64,000 nucleotides of DNA from Sanguinoderma infundibulare (Eukaryota; Basidiomycota; Agaricomycetes; Polyporales; Polyporaceae), in NCBI GenBank assembly GCA_032821775.1, contig JAVLRN010000003.1:372001-436000 (forward strand), read 5' to 3'. Position 1 is the first letter of the stretch, and each line of letters starts with the position of its first letter. Positions 1 to 10,632 of the stretch are shown one piece after another. The translations under genes were made by a program, and so were the position numbers. Below the pieces are notes generated by a model. It made no database searches. It had not been told where the DNA came from and worked only from the letters and a program-made list of their open reading frames with translations.

Positions 1-393
1 ATAGGTTGTTTTCATGTGGCCCTCTGGTCGATTCGAAGGAATTGTCACACGTGGCTCGTATGCCGCTTTTGCAAGAACCAAGGGTCAGCACGTTCGTCAT
101 AGAAATCCCAAGCTTCAGCTTCAACGTGAATCCTCACCGAACTGCCAGTGTTTGGCCCAACAACAACAAGTGATCACGGTCCTCGCGAACATAGCTAACG
201 GAGTGGAAGCATGCAGCTGGGCGTCCACCTGCCATATGTAGGCATCTTCCGTTCCGGGTCCGGGATGGGCCGGGACCGGCATGTCGGCTGGCGGCCTCAC
301 ACTGCTCGCCTCACGTTTACGTCTACGTTCACAATGCACATCGATCCGTGAGCGTGATCATTGGCCTCACTGCTGGACCGCTGTTTGTAGACT
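1..393. other. Upstream region, no gene seen
   Basis: No reading frame with convincing codon use or recognisable protein is visible here on either strand. It lies just before the first exon proposed for the DUF6697-like gene and probably contains its 5' region, but I could not point to a specific TATA box or start site. Confidence 0.3.
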
Positions 394-2440
394 TTGGACT
401 CCCCTTTGCACCTTATGCCTCCAATCCGGAACCCCCAGCTCGCTAGATCACCGGCTGCCACGTCGACCGCCACGGTGGTCCGGCCAAAGGACGCAGAAAA
501 TATAGATTCATACCGTGACTCCAAGCCAATGTTCCCTGTGAGTCTGCGTAGTCACGCGATTGTACAATACTACCATATCCGAGTACGTATTAGCTGCAGG
601 CAACAGATGAAAAAATCCAACCCAGATTGACGTTGAGCGGACCGAGCCACACGAACACAGAGCTGGATGTGAAGCTGGTGAGCATGTTGTCAGTATTATT
701 CACTCGAAGATATGATAACTGAATGCAGGATTTCGAACGCGTCATGTCCCTCAGGATCGCCCGATTCCCGATCATTCTCTACTCAGCGCCCTTCAAGTTG
801 GAGATGTCAAGCCCAACGTAAAGCCTGAAGTTCATGATCCAGTAAGTAACGACTAGAACTTAGGCTAACGAATATTCCTGCTGAATTTCATCTACCGGAC
901 ACAACTCGGGAATGGATGGTTAAGGCAGACATGGTAGTCGCGCCTCGTGAACATGAAGGGCGCGCACGCCCAACAGTCGAAGTCTTGCTTCGTTCCTGGA
1001 AGGATGTTCGTAAAGCCAAAGCTGCTCGCGCACGCGTCGCCCAAGCCAACGCCTGCCAGCCGAATGCGCACGATCCCACAGCGGCAGATGTGGACGAGAA
1101 AGCCGACCGCGGTCTCGCAGATATGATCGACTATCACCCCCCACAGATCGTCCTCCATGCTGCCGTCGAGGAAATGAAAAATGTAGGGGGATCTCATCCC
1201 TATTTTGCCATGAACGGCGTATCTCATGCCCTTCTACAGCCGGACGTGAAGATCAAGGAAGAACTCCTTCTCAGCGACGAGTTCTTCCTCAACGCCCTTA
1301 CCTGGGAAGGCATCAACTACCACCACCCGATCCCGCTCCCCAAACACATCGCCGAGTTCGGCTTCACGCGCGCCTACATCTCGCACCTTTACGGCGGGAA
1401 CACGCAGGACGTCTTCCCACCTGTAAGTAAAGACAAGGTCGAGTGGCACGGGCTCGCCGACTGGGCGTTCCTCTCCCTGGAGTGGAACCCGCATGCGCCA
1501 ACGCGCCCGGGCTACTCCGGGCTGTACTTCACGATGGGCAAGGCGACGTTGTCAGACGAGTGCGAGACGCTCCGGCGGGTCAAGTGGACGTTTGTCAGGT
1601 TGGAGCGGAACCGGTGGGTCTACCTTGGCCAGTACAGGTTCACCCCTGGGCCGTCTCTTACGGCGGATCTGTGGAAGGAACAAAGCACTCAGGTCAACGC
1701 GATGACGGTCTTCCTTGTCTGCTTGGCTCATTTGCTGAGACTTCTGTTGTCTCCTCGCAGGTTCGCCGGGCGTGGGCGAGAGGTATATTCCTTAAGGATT
1801 GGGGGGCGGACATTCTCCTCCGGATCTGGTTCCGCCGCGAAAGAGGCGTCGACTTCAAGCCAGAGAGGCAAGACATTGACGATGCCAAGAAGAACATCGA
1901 ACGGATTCGCAAGATCATGACAGAAGAGGACATCATGGGCGCATATGATCGTGGAGAGGAGGTGCGTTGGGACGTGCAGAATCATTATCCATCACTACTC
2001 TTTTGACTCCTTGAAAACAGGAGATCGGGACGTTTAGGATGACGTGCACCGGTTACGACGCGGAGTTCCAACGCGTCTTACAGAGGAATGCCCACAGCTT
2101 TGTCCAGAAACCAAAGGCGCCGAGGGGAACGAAGCGGGGGCGGCGACACAACGTTGAGGTCAAACCTGAGTCTGATGAAGATGATGTTCGTGTCCCCGAG
2201 CGCGCTCAAAAGCCCAAACGTTCTGCCGCAACCGGGGAACGACAGATGGCAGCTAAACAGGCAGAGAAAGCTCTGAAAAGGCAGGGTTTGAAACGAAAGC
2301 CCTCGGAGGTCGACTTCGATTTGAAGGAGGAGGACGACGGCGATGAAAAGGGGCGGGTTCCAGCGGCTGGAAGCTCTTCGATAGCTATGAACCGGCCTAA
2401 ACGAGCGGCAGCGATGGTCAAGCGCCAGCGGACCAGTTGA
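394..2440 (+). CDS. DUF6697-like nuclear-type protein, copy A (multi-exon)
   Basis: The function is unknown. The central part resembles the Basidiomycota-restricted family I know as DUF6697; this is recalled, not searched. The model I can read has exons at about 394-537, 626-677, 729-841, 925-1182, 1240-1692, 1761-1961 and 2021-2440, separated by GT-AG introns of 50-90 bp that keep one frame. The conserved core includes PIPLPKHIAEFGF, ISHLYGGN, WNPHAPTRPG and WVYLGQYRF, followed across the next introns by RRAWARGIFLKDWGA and GTFRMTCTGYDAEF. The C-terminus is acidic and then basic and ends RPKRAAAMVKRQRTS, a plausible nuclear localisation signal. The core exons are solid. The first three exons, and the choice between ATG 394 and ATG 415, are uncertain. 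A diverged tandem copy follows 0.6 kb downstream on the same strand. Confidence 0.65.
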
Positions 2441-3012
2441 CGGGATAGTTGTCTGCCCAGACCTGCGGTCAAGACCCGTAGATGTCAAGCTGTCCAATCC
2501 ACCGCACTTTCTTGGTGATCAGACTTACGGAGTGTCGAACGGGAGCTCCGAGTATAGTCGTCCGACTAGTGTACTAGGCCGAACGGTAACAAGCATATAC
2601 GTTTACGCCACTTGATTTCCTCTGAATGGACGGGAATACGAATCGGAATGAGGAAGAGTTTGAGGTTGAGGCGTCTATGAGCACCTTCCCTGCACACGGT
2701 CCCGAGCTACGACGCGCATAAGCGATGCGTATGGGGGCCTGCCACGCGACACCAACGTTGCCCCCCTCAACTTTAGGCGAGCATGCTGCCTCGACCGCGA
2801 TCGATAACCACTCACTCTCGCACCCCACCGGACTTGAAAGTGGTCTCAAAACGCCATCGTCGTCTTCGGAAGGATCAAATTTCGACGAACAAACTTGGTG
2901 AAACCAGCAGAGCACTAGGATCCCGATAACACAAGTCCTAACTCAGTCGTACAGCGACCATGGTGCGTAAACCGCCACAGGATAATAATATTGTTTAAAA
3001 CGTTGATGGAGG
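2441..3012. other. Intergenic spacer between tandem paralogues
   Basis: There is no supported gene. The first part (to about 2530) matches the sequence after the second paralogue (4915-5010) in short stretches, such as the shared CAAGCTGTCCA and CCACCGCACTTTCTTG blocks. The duplication unit therefore included the 3' flank of the gene. Confidence 0.4.
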
Positions 3013-4791
3013 ATGATTTCTCAGAAGAGCTCCAGTACCGACGAAACCGAGATCCCGCAGGCCTTTGATCGAGTTCAAGGACACCTCCGGGTTGCGCTTC
3101 CAGTTGCCAGCACGAAGAATGAGCCTTCGGACCGTCACAAAGCTAGTATGTATGATATGCTCCGATTCTTCGGGTGTGAGCCGGTTGTCCGAAATGACAA
3201 CCATATTCTTAGTCAAAAATGAGGATGCGAAACTTCGGAACGCCAAACGAGAGTACGGAGTCAAGACGGAGGCTTTGAACGTCACGGGGGAGCTTCTTCT
3301 AGATTACGACTCGGACAGCCGCCCCGACATCCCAAGGCCCCGCAGCTCAGCAACGAAGAAGGCAGAAGACGTTCCAGGAGCTCAGGCAAGTAACTTGTCT
3401 TCCGATGGTCATTTGCGCGTCCAATGCCTTGACGAAAACCAAGGTTTTTGGCTTCCAGCACGAGCAAGAGCCTCCGCGTCCACCCTCTCCTCAGCCTCAT
3501 TCCCCTATTCTGCGTCACTACCGTGATGGTCGAGCACTTCCCGGACTAGAGGTCCTATTGCCTAGATGGACCGACGTTCGTCGACGGAGGATGATGGCCG
3601 CCCGAGCCGGCCAAGGGGGGCGACAGGAGCGCCCGGAGAACTCGGTTTCCATCAAGCCCGAGCCCGATGACGACGTGAAGCCGCCGCTCCTAGCTCTGGA
3701 TGAGCTCAACCCCATGGAAGCTCGAGAAGCCCTGCGCACGGCCGTGCAGGGCCTACGCAACGTGAGTGCACAGATGTTCAGTGCGTTCCGCATCAGGCCC
3801 TGGCTCAAGTTTCAACATGCCGCATTCCTGTCGCGTAGCCCGACGCGAAGGTGAAGAAGGAGCGGCTGTTGAACGACGAGTTCGTTCTCGATGCCCTCTC
3901 TTGGGAGGGCATCAACTACCGGTACCCGATCCCGCTCCCCAAGGAAGTGGCCGAGTTCCGGCTCCACCGCCGCTACATATCGCACTTGTACGGCGGGAAC
4001 GTCCAGGAGACACATCCAACCCCACGAAAGGAAATGCTAGAATGGCATGGGTTGGACGACTGGGAGTTCCTCAGTCTCGACTTCAACCCGCATGCGCCGA
4101 CGAGACCCGGGCGTTCGGGTCTCTTCTTCTCCAATTGCCGGGCGACGCCTGGTTGGGATACCATTGAACGTACATTCGTGTGCGTCGCGTCGGGCAAGTG
4201 GATGTACATGGGGCAGTACCGGATGGAGGTCGGGATATCGCTGTCCACTCAGCAATGGAAAACCCAGAGACCTTCCGTAAGTGCCTGCCAGTTACGGGTT
4301 CAATTCTCAATTCTCAACTTTTGTCTTCGGCGTTCGCAGGTGCGCCAGGCGTGGGCGAAGGGCATCCTGCGAGCCGGGTGGGGCGAAATGAACGGCGTTC
4401 GGATTTGGTACCGGAAACGGCGAGGCGGTGGCTACGAATTGACTAAAGAAGATTGGGATGAAGGGTATGCCAACCTCAAGACCATTCGAAACCAACTGAG
4501 CGAGCAAGACATCATTGGCGCCCTTGATCGCGGAGAGGAGGTGAGTACCTGCCGAACACTCTCTGCTCACGACTCAGTTGACTACCGACGATGGATCAGG
4601 AAATAGGGACATACAGGATGACGTGCGTCGGGTACGACACCGAGTTCATCATCGTTCTCGTCCGCAATGCGCCCGCGTGGGAACGAAAGCACAAAGCCGA
4701 ACAGGCAGAAAAGGCTCTGAAAAAGAAGGGCTCGAAACGCAAGCCCATCGACGTCGACTCCGTTTCGGATCAGGAGCAGGAGCAGGAGTAG
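3013..4791 (+). CDS. DUF6697-like protein, copy B, C-terminally truncated
   Basis: This is a paralogue of the gene at 394-2440, with the same domain order and intron positions. The exon ending at 3761 carries a basic arm and an SIKPEPDDDVKP stretch. It is followed by exons 3839-4276 (PIPLPKEVAEFRL, ISHLYGGNVQE, FNPHAPTRPG, WMYMGQYRM), 4340-4540 (VRQAWAKGILRAGWG, DIIGALDRGEE) and 4600-4791 (EIGTYRMTCVGYDTEF). The frame stops at TAG 4789-4791 inside a GAG/CAG-rich repeat. If that codon is ignored the frame stays open to the TGA at 4912-4914 and encodes the same RPKRAAAMVKRQRTS tail as copy A. The nonsense change thus removes the putative nuclear signal. The N-terminal exons are uncertain: about 3013-3134 and about 3220-3391, then the exon from about 3440. 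The protein may be functional, truncated or on its way to a pseudogene. Confidence 0.6.
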
Positions 4792-4914
4792 GAGCAGGAG
4801 CAGGATGACGGCGATGAGCTGCGTCAGGTTCAACCAGTGGCTGGAAGCTCTTCGATAGCCACGAGCCGGCCCAAACGAGCGGCAGCGATGGTCAAGCGGC
4901 AGCGGACCAGTTGA

Positions 4915-5999
4915 CCGTCGGGGACGTTCGTTTGTTCTGTTGTCTGCGCTGGACCTGTGCTCAAAACACGTACACGTCAAGCTGTCCAGACCACCGCACT
5001 TTCTTGATGATTAGGCCACGTTGCTTTGTAACCGCTTTAGCTTCGATTCCAATCCCGCGATAACCTTTCAGACATCGCATGATGTGCTAGTTGAAGACAT
5101 TGAGCGCGAGGTGTATGTCATAAGGTGACTAAGTGGTAGCACTAGCCATGCTCCCGATGATGCATAATCAGCAATACGGGGCTGTTGTTCACGGACGTCG
5201 TGCTGCCGCTCGTATGGACGGCCGAGGGAAAGCTGGCCTCGTGTTTGTCAACGGCATTGGGTTGCGCCCCAGTACCCCGCGGCGCCACGCGCGATCCAGC
5301 AGCTTCGGAAGTGCGGATTTCGTTGAGGACTTTAGGTGTGGAGTCATGGAACTATGTATATACAAGTCGCCATACCTCGAACCAGAGCAGAGCAGGAGAC
5401 TCACCGATTCGGACCTCGCTTCCGGCATCTAGAGACCGATTCAGAGACCTGGGCATTCCAGAACAGGCAAAGTTCTTGGTGGGGAGCGTGACGTTCTCCA
5501 CCGATGTAGTACTCACGCTCGTCTGGACGATCAGCGGAAAGCTGGCGTCCTTTCAGGAATGATGCTAAGGATGGTACCTATTGCGGCGGACTGACGTCAG
5601 GATACTGGACGTTTAACAGCACAATCGGGAGCAAAGACTCACCGTTTGAAGTCGTATTGGCAGGCAGCTCCAGACCGAGTCTGATGAGTGGTCGCACCTA
5701 AGCAGTGCGTTCCTGGTACCCAACCTCGCCTTCGACCCTAACCCCACGAGCCTGTCAGTTGGCCTTGCGTCGTACCTACGTATCTTGATTCTGTCAGCCA
5801 GCGCCTTGCGTCCGAACTAAAAGCATACGCAAAATGACGATTGCCCAATGCATGAATATGAAGGCGCGAACGAAGTAGTACCGATACGTCCAATCCAATG
5901 CAACGTCCGAAGCCCGGTCATCAGCCAGCAAGCCACGAGAAGAAGCCACACCCAACCAGAACTCGACACTCGACCGATCTCGCAAAACGCCAAGCGTCG
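4915..5999. other. Intergenic region with a short internal duplication
   Basis: I see no supported gene. Two stretches about 315 bp apart (around 5186-5242 and 5493-5553) encode similar peptides in the same frame (FTDVVLPLVWTAEGKLAS and FSTDVVLTLVWTISGKLAS). They may be remnants of a repeated exon of a decayed gene. Confidence 0.35.
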
Positions 6000-7508
6000 T
6001 TACGGCCTCCACGCCGGCCTCCCCATGCTGCCCGCCACCTCGTTCATCGGCGTCATCCAGTACGACCAGAACCTCAGCTCGTTCCCCAGCGAGTCCTCCC
6101 CAGCCCCAGACGTCGGCGGCGCGAGCGAACCCGGCGAAGGCCTCCTGCCCGAGCGCACCCCCTGCGTCCTCCCCACCGAAGTCTGCCACTCGGGCGAGGG
6201 ACGCTCGCGGTGGAACGCAAACACGTCGCGGTCCGGCTGCTTCTCCCTGCCGGGGCCCGTGCGGAACATCATGCGCTCGTCGACCCCAAACGGCATGCGG
6301 CCGATGACACGCTTCGCGGGCGCCGCAGGCGGGACGCGCTCGCCGACGGTGACGCTCACGGGCGTCGTCACCTTGGCCGACATCGCGTACAGCCTGTCGG
6401 CTTGAGATTGCGTCGTCGTCGACGGCTCCGGGGTGCTGGCGAGCGTAACCCCGCCGGCGTCGCGGATCTGGATGGCGCTGAAGATGCGGCGGTCGCGACG
6501 CTCGCGGGCGCGGGCGCGGGCCTCGTCGCTGGGCGAGGGGATGTTGTCGTACAGCCTGCCTGTGAGCGGCCCGAGGCCGTCGAAGGGCGAGCCGTCGTCC
6601 TTGACGAGCGCGGTGAACCCGAGGCCGACGAGGCGAGATGGGCCGGAGGATGCGAAGCCGATCGTGCTAGTGCTGGTGTCGAAGGAGCTGTCTTGCACAA
6701 ACATGGCCCTTGCCGGGGTGCATTCCGGGGAGGAGCTGTCCTGGGGGAAGAGCGCCTTCGCAGGAGTGCTGTCTGGGGAGGAGCTGGAAGTGTCGGCGTC
6801 GGAGGGATGCGAGTCATCGAGCGGGGGCGGGCTGCTATTCTTGCCGAGAGCAGGGAAGGCAGGGGGTAGGACGGTGAAAGGGCGACGCTTGTCTTCGCGG
6901 AGTTCTCTGAGGAACATGGCCCGCTTGATCTGCGTAAGCGATCCAGATGCTATGGGTGCGTCGTTCGTGTCCGAGCAGTCTTCTGAACCAGCGGGGATAC
7001 GGACAGTCTTGGGGTCCTTGCGTGCGAGGGGGAGACAAGAAGAGCGAGACTTGCTGTTGTTCCGGGAGAGAGCCTGACGCTGAGGGAACGTACTTGAGGC
7101 AGAAGACCGCTTGTGCTGAGGAGCCTCGGAGACGATCTCCTTCCTCATCACGACATTGAAGAAATGCAGGATGTCCTCTGTGTCGAGCTGCGGGGTGGAG
7201 CGGGTCTTGGCCAGGTATGGATGGCGGATGGCGCGAGAACAGTAAGTTTCGCTGGCAGAGGAGACCTTGACGAGCTTGTAGTCCTCGAGGGCTCCAGTGA
7301 TCGGATCGGAAAGCTTGATGACGGACTGCCCCGGAGGTATGCAAGCAAAGACAATACGAGACAAGGCCCGGATGAAATCCTCAGACTGTTGTATCGGTGC
7401 CATGCTGGAGGCGACGAGTAGGAGTGGGAGACGAGAGCAAGAAAAGGCGCAATGGAAAGCTACGAGAAGAGTGAGGCCAAGGACCAAGGAGCAACTGCGA
7501 CGACCCAC
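6000..7508 (-). CDS. Ser/Pro-rich protein of unknown function
   Basis: This is one long frame of 502 codons on the minus strand. I do not recognise a family. The likely start is the internal Met codon at 7403 (MAPIQQSEDFIRALSRIVF). The upstream ATG at 7508 would add a hydrophobic leader (LVLGLTLLVAFHCAF), so a signal peptide cannot be ruled out. The first 100 residues after Met 7403 look folded (SVIKLSDPITGALEDYKLVK, RHPYLAKTRSTPQLDTEDIL). The remainder is low-complexity Ser/Pro/Asp-rich and probably disordered, with a repeated KALFPQDSS / RAMFVQDSS pair. Codon use is GC-rich like its neighbours, which supports a real host gene. It ends 0.8 kb upstream of the next window gene cluster and shows no functional link to it. 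Confidence 0.6.
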   Translation of the reverse strand: MGRRSCSLVLGLTLLVAFHCAFSCSRLPLLLVASSMAPIQQSEDFIRALSRIVFACIPPGQSVIKLSDPITGALEDYKLVKVSSASETYCSRAIRHPYLAKTRSTPQLDTEDILHFFNVVMRKEIVSEAPQHKRSSASSTFPQRQALSRNNSKSRSSCLPLARKDPKTVRIPAGSEDCSDTNDAPIASGSLTQIKRAMFLRELREDKRRPFTVLPPAFPALGKNSSPPPLDDSHPSDADTSSSSPDSTPAKALFPQDSSSPECTPARAMFVQDSSFDTSTSTIGFASSGPSRLVGLGFTALVKDDGSPFDGLGPLTGRLYDNIPSPSDEARARARERRDRRIFSAIQIRDAGGVTLASTPEPSTTTQSQADRLYAMSAKVTTPVSVTVGERVPPAAPAKRVIGRMPFGVDERMMFRTGPGREKQPDRDVFAFHRERPSPEWQTSVGRTQGVRSGRRPSPGSLAPPTSGAGEDSLGNELRFWSYWMTPMNEVAGSMGRPAWRP

Positions 7509-8330
7509 CAGGCCTTAAAGGTTCTCATCGAGTGGCTGCCATCGCGGCTGACGTTTCGAGGCTTCCGAGTGATGTCATCCCTCGTCCCGCCGCACAGGCA
7601 CACAGAACCAGAGAGCGTATACAGCAGCTCGCAAGTCGACCAACACAGGACAAGCACGGCGCCATCGCAGCAGCATGCGTATCCATCTCACCGTCAGTGG
7701 CCAACATGAGTGATGTTGCCCCAACGCGAGGAACGAGCGATTGGGGCAACGGAGTGCTTACTAAGCGTGAGGCCGGAAAGGGAAGGGGCGCGCGAAGCGC
7801 GGCGCGTTCTCGCGCCTTGCCCTCTCCCACTTCCGGCCTCGCCGCCTTACGAACGCACCCACCCTACCTCTCCCTAGTGCTTTGGAAGAGTGATAGCGCG
7901 TGCCGCGCTAGAACCTCCTCCTCGCGCTCGACTCGGAGCCGCTTGCGCGCGCACGCACTTGGCGTAGTGCCTAGTTTCCGCGGGTCTCCGATCCTCCCAG
8001 CCTGAGGACCTGGCAAACCAGGTCCTACCATACATCCCTGTGAGGCTTATCACGCGATTAGGAAGCGAAAAAGCTGCAGACATGGAAGCGCCGGTCGCAC
8101 CCGCACGGCTCGCGGCCGGCGGAGTCTCACATCAGTGCGGCCGCTTCCGTGCGCCAGTCTTCCAGTCGGCAAGATAGTACTGTAGTAGTCACGCAACCTG
8201 AGCTTGAAGACATAACCTCCGAGCAGATGCCATTGACCCGAGTCCCGACTACCACAGTAAAGTAAAACCCGCATATCCATAATGTAAAACGAGCGCCGCG
8301 AGACTCCTTCCGAGTCACGCCCCGAGCACC
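7509..8330. other. Intergenic region with several inverted repeats
   Basis: No gene is supported. Three hairpins lie here: a 10-bp stem (GTTGCCCCAA/TTGGGGCAAC, 7715-7750), a long imperfect GC-rich stem (7769-7840, ends GAGGCCGGAA/TTCCGGCCTC) and a perfect 9-bp stem AGGACCTGG-CAAA-CCAGGTCCT at about 8004-8025. They may be a degenerate miniature element or 3'-end structures. Confidence 0.4.
7715..8025. repeat. Cluster of inverted repeats (possible MITE remnant)
   Basis: There are three consecutive hairpin-forming inverted repeats within about 310 bp, as described for the enclosing intergenic region. I found no clean terminal inverted repeat with a target duplication, so calling it a mobile element is inference. 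Confidence 0.3.
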
Positions 8331-9928
8331 TCAAGCCAAAGCCTGCATGACGGCCGTGTACGCCGGCTTGGGGTTGAAGTTGGCATCGAACAGGAGCGGA
8401 TTCGTCGACGCCCGCCAAGAGTCCTGAAGCGCACCGAAATCAGCCTCGGAAACGACGAGATAATGATACTTGGGAGGGAGAGGCGAGGCTTACGGGATCG
8501 CGGACACCCCAGACGGTGATAGACACGCACTTGGACACCTGCAAGCACGCCTTCGTGACCGCGGCGTAGTCCGACGCACCCTGCGAGAGAGAGAACGCCG
8601 GTCGATGATCAGCGGTGGTATGGATGCGATAGCATGCGGGCGGAAAAGACGCACGGCGTTCGCGATGTCGAGCTCTGTGATCGCGACCTCGTCCACGTTC
8701 GCGCTCGCGAGCTTCTGCAGAGCGGAGAGCGCGCCGCCTGAGGCGCCGGCCTGAGAAGCACAGGAATATGTACATGAGACATAACCGCGAAATGGAGGCG
8801 GCGACGGGAGACGGGACACACCGAAAGATGCATCTGGGTGCCGATGCCGTCGATGAGCTTCGAGCCGCTGTTGACCGAGTTGACGAGGTTGACGAGGGCG
8901 TTGACCTTCGCGTTCACGCTGTCCAGGCTGCATATGTCCATCACACGCGCCGTCAGTCGACGAAAAAGTTCACGAGCACGAAGAGCAGACGCACTTGAAG
9001 TCGTTGATGTACAGGATAGCGTTCGGATCCGCCGCGCGCGCCGCCTCGAACGCGATGTTCACGAAGCTCTCGCCGAGGACGTTGGAGAAGACCGAGGACC
9101 GGAGCGTGCCGTCCTCGTTGAACATCTCGTTCACCACGTCCCACGAGCGCACCTTGCCCTTGTAGCGGCCCGCGACGGTCGAGATGTGGGTCTGGACGAC
9201 GGACGTGAGCGTCGCCTTGTCGGTGATCGCGGACACCCAGGACGGGAGCTGCGAGTGCCACACTGCGGACCGCGTCGCGTCAACTTACACACGAGAATGA
9301 TATAGAGACAGCGCGGACATATGTACATACCGAGGGTGTGCGCGCGGATGAGCATCCCGTTCTGTGTGGCGTAGTTGACGAGCGCGTCGGCGCCCGTGAA
9401 GCTGAACGAGCCACGCGAGGGCTCCGTCTACGGGAAGCTTCGATCTATCAGCGTCCCCCTCGCGACAATCCCCAAGGAACACACGAATGAGTGCGCACCG
9501 CATCCCACTTCATCGAGTTCTCGGGCGTCACGCCGCCGAACTCGCGGATGGTAACTGCCGAGTCCTGCGCGTTGCTGAAGCGGTTCGAGTCCGACGCGGT
9601 GCCCCAGAAGACCTTGCCCTTCGCAGTGAACGCCTTGTTAAGCCCGGTAGCTGCCAAGGCGACCGCCGTCGTGGTGGCTGGGGATGCAGTGGCAGCACCA
9701 GGCTGACACTGAGAGTAATACTGGTTGACGAAGACACAAGTAGAGCCGGTCTCGCAGACGGTAGAGCCGCTGTAGCCAACACCCTGTACATACAAACGTC
9801 AGACACAAACGGAAAGGCTGAGCACACGATTCAAAACGTACACCGCACTGGCCCCACAGGGCAGGGGCAGCGTGAGCCGAAAGCGCGAGGACGGTGGCGA
9901 GAGCGACGAAGGCAGCAAAGTTCTTCAT
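8331..9928 (-). CDS. Secreted GH10 endo-1,4-beta-xylanase with N-terminal CBM1
   Basis: The product is an extracellular enzyme that would cut the xylan backbone of plant cell walls. The start is ATG 9928, with a clear signal peptide ([21 protein letters not shown]). Next comes a fungal type-1 cellulose-binding module (PALWGQCG, joined across a short intron to [14 protein letters not shown] and [10 protein letters not shown]), a short Thr/Ala linker and a GH10 barrel. Visible GH10 marks are [38 protein letters not shown], the acid/base Glu in [12 protein letters not shown] and the nucleophile Glu in [12 protein letters not shown], then [13 protein letters not shown]. The last exon ends [10 protein letters not shown] at 8331. 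About six GT-AG introns of 50-70 bp interrupt the frame. The length of about 400 residues is normal for a CBM1-GH10. All key residues are present and no break is visible. Confidence 0.95.
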
Positions 9929-10010
9929 TTCGGATGGTTGTGGCGACCCTGCACAACTGCGATGAGGCCACTGGACGTTTTTACTTATACCTCCGCGTCG
10001 GGGCCCGCAT

Positions 10011-10021
10011 GGGATATATAG
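10011..10021 (-). promoter_or_regulatory. Putative TATA box of the xylanase gene
   Basis: A TATATA stretch (minus strand, CTATATATCCC) lies about 86 bp upstream of the xylanase start codon. Its spacing fits a core promoter. It is inferred from position only. Confidence 0.45.
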
Positions 10022-10632
10022 TTCACCCGCTCATCGCAACCGCCTCTCAAAAACGCTTGGCGTTGCTCTAAGCAGCATGAACGAGGGCGGAAACGAACCT
10101 CGCATCAGCAACATTGCATTCAACGCGAAATGTGCGGAAAATTCACCTGGAATTCACCGATGAATGACCCAGGTATCGTCCTCCCATCCACGCTCGGCGG
10201 CCGTTAGGATCGATGGGTCAAATACCTGCAGGCCACCCGACTAGGTGGGAAAGCATCTGAAGCACAACAAACCAGAGCAAACGAAATTTCCGCATAGAAT
10301 AATAGTCGAGAACGAAGTGCTCTGATGTCGAGGGCGATCACGAACGCGCTCCGGCACGAGGTCGAGGTTCTGTATCTCTCAATATGGAAGGACTGGGAAC
10401 ATCTCCTTGCGCCCGCGGATTTATCAGAGGTGCAACACCATTCAACCCATGTAAGTGCAGTACGGATGTGGAATGATACAAGAACTGACTGACACAATGC
10501 GTGTCACTATGCCATACAACCAAGACGTCGCCCTGCGCGATCAAGAAAACAGGCGCTTCGTATACCTACCCCCGGTGAAAAAGCGGCGTGAGCAAGAACG
10601 CTTGGCACCGAGCACAACACAATCGACGACAC
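10022..10632. other. Intergenic region between xylanase and IMPDH
   Basis: No gene is supported. It contains the xylanase upstream region and the 3' flank of IMP dehydrogenase. Confidence 0.4.

Noticed and set aside
6368..6869. Frames opposite the Ser/Pro-rich gene (149-323 codons)
   Set aside because: They are GC-rich shadow frames made of Arg/Pro/Ala repeats on the other strand or in other phases.
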